From Alistipes sp. (lineage in GTDB: Bacteria > Bacteroidota > Bacteroidia > Bacteroidales > Rikenellaceae): a DNA stretch of 64,000 nucleotides. The stretch lies in the NCBI GenBank assembly GCA_017629985.1, contig JAGBWD010000024.1, positions 1-64,000 on the forward strand. Direction: 5' to 3'. The notes beneath the pieces are model-generated. The model ran no database searches and was not told where the DNA came from. It worked only from the letters and a program-made list of their open reading frames with translations. The position numbers and the translations under genes are program-made. The stretch's first letter is position 1. Every line of letters starts with the position of its first letter. Positions 59,839-64,000 of this stretch are shown in pieces.

Positions 59839-61272
59839 TTATAGGAATCGCTCTGGCTCCATAGCACGTGTAGGCTCTGTAGGCATGTGCGCTGGAAGTT
59901 CCGAGCGTGTATATACCGAGATATCTGTAGCATCGTAGCTGTTTATCCATGTCATACTATCGCCCGACACAGTTATAGAGTATGACGAACCCCACTCTAC
60001 GCCATCGGTGTATACTCCCGAGATTATACCCTCGGCGATATTGGCATTGCTGAAGAATATCTCCCAGTAGTTTGATGTTATGCGCTGGTAGAGTGCCACG
60101 CCACCTGTGGCGTTAATATCGAGATATACCTCAAATGGAGGTGTTGTGCCACGCCACTCTGTGAGGTGCCATGTACCCTCTGCAATGGCTGTGTCACCAT
60201 CGCCTACAGGGGGTAGTGGTGCCGACTCGGGGGTCTTTATCTCGCTACTCTCGGAGTATACTGTGCTTTGCTTGGTGCCAGCTGTCACAGCAGCCTGAAC
60301 CTCATATACGGTGTTAGGCTTTAGGAGTGCCTTGTCGATGATGCAGCTCATGTTGCCATTTGCGTAGCTCGCTGAAACCTGCGCCCACTGCTCTACGCCC
60401 TTTTCGGTATATCGGAAGCTGTATGCTATCTCGCTACCTACGTTATGTGTCGCTGCTGACACACCATCAAAGAGTACCTCTACGCCATTTACCCTAGCAT
60501 TAATGCCATTACTATAGGTAAGTGTAGGACGCTCAATATTGGCCGTAACCTCTGCGTTGCGTGTGCTAAACATACGAGTATTCGATGTCATAGGCTCATA
60601 ATCACCATTTTTGGGCATTAGCGTAAAGCGATACTCATAGCTTGTATTCTCCGTAAGATACTCCTTGCCCTCAAAAGGCATCGCCACATCGAGCTTACCA
60701 TCTACGATGCTACCTCCTGCAAACTCTTTAGCCACCCACTCATTTTTTGAGGCCACAGAGTACTCAAACTTTAGTACATGGATATCCTCTGCTGTGTCAT
60801 CTACAAGATATGCTATGTTTGATAGCTTTATGGTTGCTACAATGCCCTTTGGCTGCTCCTCAACGTTGTAGTTAATTGCGCACGTTGGAGTGTGAGCCAG
60901 GGTTGTGAAGGCAAAGTCATAGCTACTCTCATCCACAAACAGACGACCCTCGTATGATGTCTCTGCCTCAAGGTCTGTGAGGTTGAAGATGATATTTCCA
61001 CTCTCTGAAGTCTCATATTTGTATATGTCGTGGATGTTATCCGAGTCACCCTCCTTCCAATACTCCAAGGAGTAGTCATGCTCCTCGGCACCATCTAGCG
61101 TAAGCTCTATAGTGGCGCTACTCTCCGTAGTCTCTATGTCGATTTTTACCTCGATATTTGGTTCTGGTTCTGGCTCTGGCTCTGGAGCAGGCTTTGAAGG
61201 CGTTGTACTCTGCTTCTCGCAAGCTCCAAGGAGTGTCGCAGCTGCCAATAATATATATATGTATCTCTTCAT
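59839..61272 (-). CDS. Fibronectin III-like and lipocalin-like surface lipoprotein
   Basis: This 477-residue lipoprotein has signal MKRYIYILLAAATLLGAC with the lipidated Cys at 18. A PEPEPEPEP linker follows near 35-45. Beta-sandwich modules (TIELTLDGAEEHDYSLEYWKEG, YEVQAAVTAGTKQST) resemble fibronectin type III. The last about 110 residues (GTWHLTEWRGTTPPFEVYLDINATGG ... SYSITVSGDSMTWINSYDA) resemble the lipocalin-like domains of Bacteroidales lipoproteins. It directly follows the subtilase on the same strand (18-base gap), so the two are probably one unit at the outer surface. Confidence 0.75.
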   Translation of the reverse strand: MKRYIYILLAAATLLGACEKQSTTPSKPAPEPEPEPEPNIEVKIDIETTESSATIELTLDGAEEHDYSLEYWKEGDSDNIHDIYKYETSESGNIIFNLTDLEAETSYEGRLFVDESSYDFAFTTLAHTPTCAINYNVEEQPKGIVATIKLSNIAYLVDDTAEDIHVLKFEYSVASKNEWVAKEFAGGSIVDGKLDVAMPFEGKEYLTENTSYEYRFTLMPKNGDYEPMTSNTRMFSTRNAEVTANIERPTLTYSNGINARVNGVEVLFDGVSAATHNVGSEIAYSFRYTEKGVEQWAQVSASYANGNMSCIIDKALLKPNTVYEVQAAVTAGTKQSTVYSESSEIKTPESAPLPPVGDGDTAIAEGTWHLTEWRGTTPPFEVYLDINATGGVALYQRITSNYWEIFFSNANIAEGIISGVYTDGVEWGSSYSITVSGDSMTWINSYDATDISVYTRSELPAHMPTEPTRAMEPERFL

Positions 61273-61290
61273 ATCCTTAATATTTTGCAA

Positions 61291-63168
61291 TTATAACCAT
61301 CCGCCGTTAGCAGCCACAGCGCCACGTACAACAATCTCAAACTCGCGCTCTACGGTCATACCACCTATAGTGGAGCCTCCTCCCACGGTATTGCCGCCAA
61401 CGATAGCCTTAACCCTGATGCGACCAGAGCCAGGCTTCGTACACTTGATTTTTATGAGTCCGTTCACCACCTCTGGCTTTGTCATGCCGAGGGCATCCAT
61501 CACCTCATTGCTAACCTCAACATCTGTATATTTTAGCGACTCTGAATCCTCGCCAAAGTATGCATCTAGTGAGAACTGAAGCTCCTGGCCTGTGCGGAAG
61601 TAAAGACATGGTGTGCCATCCATCTGCATCATCATAAGGTGTACATCGATATAACCAGAGCCTAATTTCCCAGCATATCTCGTAACATCTATGGGTGCCC
61701 AATCTGGAATTGTGTAGTCATAGAAGTACTTTGTGCCACTCTGATACTTGTTGATGTCGTGAACAGAGGTGAGAATCAGCGTGCGCAGCTCCTCCGATGT
61801 TAGGCTATATCCCTGCTTAAGGGCGTAACATACAGCCAGTGCCGCACATCCAGTAACATGAGGAGATGCCATAGATGTTCCATGCATATACTCATATCCG
61901 TATGTTAGGTTGATAGATGTAGATGAGATGCCGAACATTGTACCATAGTTTAGCTCACCACCTGGGGCGCATACATTGACGCCATAGCCATAGTTGGTGT
62001 AGCATGCTGCAGTATAGTCTGGCGACATAGCCGATACAGAGATGTTTTTGTAGTATGCGCTAGGGTATCCTGGGACATCTGATCCCTCGTTGCCGGCAGC
62101 AAATATCGAAAGACCTCCATCCATGACGCCCTCAAGTTTAGCGTTCTTCTCAAAGTAGTCGATAGCATCCTGAAGTACTCCATCATAAAGCTTATACTCG
62201 CTATCACCACTATATGCTCCCGATTTATAGGCCCATGAGTTGTTTGTCAATATAGCGCCGTTGTCTGCAGCATATTGGAAGGCTCTAGCTATCTCACGGC
62301 TGTAGCAGCTCTCGTTGTTCTCAAAAATCTGCAACGACATGAGGCGTACACCATCACCATTTCCCGTGCCACCTGCGATACCCGACACGGCGTAGTTATT
62401 ATTATTTACAGCAGAGATGGTTCCTGCTACATGTGTGCCATGCTCATCGGCGGTGATAGTGCCATTGTCTCTATAGAAGTTGTAACCATGGATATCGTCA
62501 ATATATCCGTTGTTGTCATCATCCACGCCAGGAGTACCACTCTTTTCAGCCTCATTTACCCATAGGTTATCCGCCAAGTCGGGATGGTTGGTCATGATAC
62601 CTCCATCTATCACAGCTACAATGACGCGATTGTCACCTGCGGTATACTTCCATGCGTTGAAGAGGTTGATATCTGCACCAGGCACACACTCCTCATACTG
62701 CTCCCCACCTAATAAACCATCATTGTTATAGTGCCACTGATAGGGAAGCTCTGGGTCGTTGAATGGAAAATCTGTGGAGCGTGTAGCCTCGGGGCGTGAT
62801 TGAGGAGCCTCCATGCGCTGTGCCACAATAGGGTCGATGCGATGGCTATACTCTATAACCGCGACACCGTCCATTGCGGCAATCTCCTCGGCCTTTGATG
62901 CGAGGTCTACATCATTAGCAAAACGCACTATAAACCATCTATCCAAGGTGCTGTCGCTATGCTTGAAGAGTGCCTTAACCTCTGCACCCTCCACCTCGAG
63001 TATACTATCAGCATCCTTCACCTTAACTAGGAGTGTGCTAGGCTCTGCCTCCTCTATGCTACCTACAATCTTTGCGGGGGTATTAACTTTTGAGCCACTC
63101 TCCAAATTCTCCTTGACGCAGGCACCAAGGAGAAGAAGTGAGAGTGAGAGTGTTATAATCCTGTTCAT
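61291..63168 (-). CDS. Subtilisin-family (S8) serine protease lipoprotein
   Basis: This 625-residue protease has lipoprotein signal MNRIITLSLSLLLLGAC (Cys17). An inhibitor-like prodomain (about 40-110) precedes the catalytic domain with Asp188 in AVIDGGIMTNHPDL, His243 in EHGTHVAGT and Ser432 in HGTSMASPHVTG. The oxyanion Asn360 is in FAAGNEG. The C-terminal about 110 residues are a beta-rich domain. It is likely exposed on the cell surface for protein degradation. The ATG at 63168 precedes the signal, and the frame upstream has no support. Confidence 0.92.
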   Translation of the reverse strand: MNRIITLSLSLLLLGACVKENLESGSKVNTPAKIVGSIEEAEPSTLLVKVKDADSILEVEGAEVKALFKHSDSTLDRWFIVRFANDVDLASKAEEIAAMDGVAVIEYSHRIDPIVAQRMEAPQSRPEATRSTDFPFNDPELPYQWHYNNDGLLGGEQYEECVPGADINLFNAWKYTAGDNRVIVAVIDGGIMTNHPDLADNLWVNEAEKSGTPGVDDDNNGYIDDIHGYNFYRDNGTITADEHGTHVAGTISAVNNNNYAVSGIAGGTGNGDGVRLMSLQIFENNESCYSREIARAFQYAADNGAILTNNSWAYKSGAYSGDSEYKLYDGVLQDAIDYFEKNAKLEGVMDGGLSIFAAGNEGSDVPGYPSAYYKNISVSAMSPDYTAACYTNYGYGVNVCAPGGELNYGTMFGISSTSINLTYGYEYMHGTSMASPHVTGCAALAVCYALKQGYSLTSEELRTLILTSVHDINKYQSGTKYFYDYTIPDWAPIDVTRYAGKLGSGYIDVHLMMMQMDGTPCLYFRTGQELQFSLDAYFGEDSESLKYTDVEVSNEVMDALGMTKPEVVNGLIKIKCTKPGSGRIRVKAIVGGNTVGGGSTIGGMTVEREFEIVVRGAVAANGGWL

Positions 63169-63178
63169 ATTCAATGTA

Positions 63179-64000
63179 TTAGAATGTACCAAGTTTAAAG
63201 ACTATCTTGTTGCAATAAAGCTCCTCGGCCTTAAGCTCGATGGATGGGAATGCTGGATGGTTTACAGCATCGCTGTATCCCTGACACTCCACCGCCACAC
63301 CAGCATAGTCATCGTAGTACTTATCGGACTTTGTAAGTGGGCATCCTCCAGCAAGCCAGTTACCCGTGTAGAGTACTGCTGCAGGCTGTGATGAGAGTAT
63401 TGTCACCCTGCGGCCCGACTTATGAGAGCGTAGCTCACCCACCTCCTGAAGGATATTCTTCGTCCAGCCATCAACAGCAAAGCAGTGGTCGTAGCCATGG
63501 TAGGTGCGTATATTGTTGAACTCCGACTCTATATCATCGCCAAATCTGCGCCATGAGGTGAAGTCTAGAGCCGTACCCTTAACATCAAGGAGTTTGCCTG
63601 TAGGAATCTGCACGCTATCCATCTCCAACACCTGTGAGCAGTTGAGGCGTAGCTCGTGGTCTAGGATTGTGGTACCAGATGCCTCACCATCAAGGTTCCA
63701 ATATAGGTGGTTCGTGAGGTTTACAACAGTAGTTTTGTTACTCTTCGCAAGGTATGTAATCTCGAGGTTATTCTCATCGTCAAAGTCGTATACTGCCTCC
63801 ACGACAAGCTCTCCGGGGTAGCCCTGCTCCATATCCTCGGCGATGTAGGAGAATACCACGCGGTTAGTCTCCACGCGACCCTCCCAGTAGCGGTTTGCAA
63901 AGCCCTTTGAGCCACCGTGAAGGTGGTTAGGGCCATTGTTTACTTCGAGGCGGTACTCTACACCCTCAATCACCATCTTGCCACGTGCTATGCGGCCAGC
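63179..64000 (-). CDS. galM: Aldose 1-epimerase (galactose mutarotase), 5' end beyond window
   Basis: The visible 273 residues lack the N-terminus, since the frame runs open to base 64000 (GRIARGKM...). Present are NNGPNHLHGGSKGFANRYWEG with the catalytic His, VVNLTNHLYWNLDGE with the second His, GYDHCFAVDG and YTGNWLAGG. GalM interconverts alpha and beta anomers of galactose and glucose. The position of a possible signal peptide cannot be seen. The stop lies 10 bases before the start of the subtilase gene on the same strand. Confidence 0.92.
   Translation of the reverse strand, partial: AGRIARGKMVIEGVEYRLEVNNGPNHLHGGSKGFANRYWEGRVETNRVVFSYIAEDMEQGYPGELVVEAVYDFDDENNLEITYLAKSNKTTVVNLTNHLYWNLDGEASGTTILDHELRLNCSQVLEMDSVQIPTGKLLDVKGTALDFTSWRRFGDDIESEFNNIRTYHGYDHCFAVDGWTKNILQEVGELRSHKSGRRVTILSSQPAAVLYTGNWLAGGCPLTKSDKYYDDYAGVAVECQGYSDAVNHPAFPSIELKAEELYCNKIVFKLGTF

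Overview
The window looks like chromosomal DNA of an anaerobic gut-type Bacteroidales, possibly Alistipes or another Rikenellaceae. This rests on several things: Bacteroidota-only families (DUF5606, DUF3822 followed by rsmD, DUF5689 lipoproteins, lipocalin-like lipoproteins), many promoters of the Bacteroidota type (TTG, about 19-21 bases, TAnnTTTG), and almost no purine-rich Shine-Dalgarno sites. The genus is a guess from gene content. The family-level call is more secure.

Bases 1-15,940 are core genome. They hold the end of rplU and rpmA; a DUF486 membrane protein; a lipoprotein dipeptidyl peptidase III; DUF5606; serB; two DUF5689 lipoproteins; rsmA-recQ on the minus strand; and a tight lptB-aroA-aroC-prmC-recX operon. 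A small nucleotidase, a short AraC-type regulator and tRNA-Arg(TCT) follow.

Bases 15,919-28,719 are an integrated mobile element of about 12.8 kb, inserted into the 3' end of tRNA-Arg. A perfect 20-bp direct repeat marks both ends. A tyrosine integrase sits just inside the right end, and repeated CTGACTA sites lie inside both ends as likely integrase arm sites. The cargo is visibly more AT-rich than the core. It comprises a rolling-circle-type replication protein with a structured leader; an XRE-NADAR fusion under a palindromic operator; a leftward run of 95-aa protein, type IIG restriction-modification enzyme, AbiH and a HEPN-like protein; and a rightward run of small proteins ending in a serine recombinase. 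It reads as a non-conjugative defence island.

Bases 28,720-37,850 are further accessory DNA beside the same tRNA. They hold a truncated DUF4268 gene, a large exported protein of unknown function, a frameshifted T5orf172 gene, a WYL regulator with a DUF262/DUF1524 nuclease, a MITE-like element, and an operon of a small unknown protein, a SprT-like metalloprotease and a shortened DnaE-like protein that lacks the catalytic PDxD motif. This last operon is the most novel-looking system in the window.

Bases 37,965-64,000 are core again. They hold a thioredoxin lipoprotein, mutS, a RecD/Pif1-like helicase, DUF3822-rsmD, tRNA-Asp, an M20 dipeptidase with glmM, a nucleoside phosphorylase and dnaN. 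These are followed by an operon of exonuclease, LysM/PBP protein, rex and ribF-like gene; the rfbACDB dTDP-rhamnose operon; purC; a secreted lipoprotein pair (lipocalin-like and subtilase); and the start of galM. Several intergenic regions (4988-5317, 50802-51125, 58689-58808) carry repeated palindromic elements that look like dispersed structured repeats.
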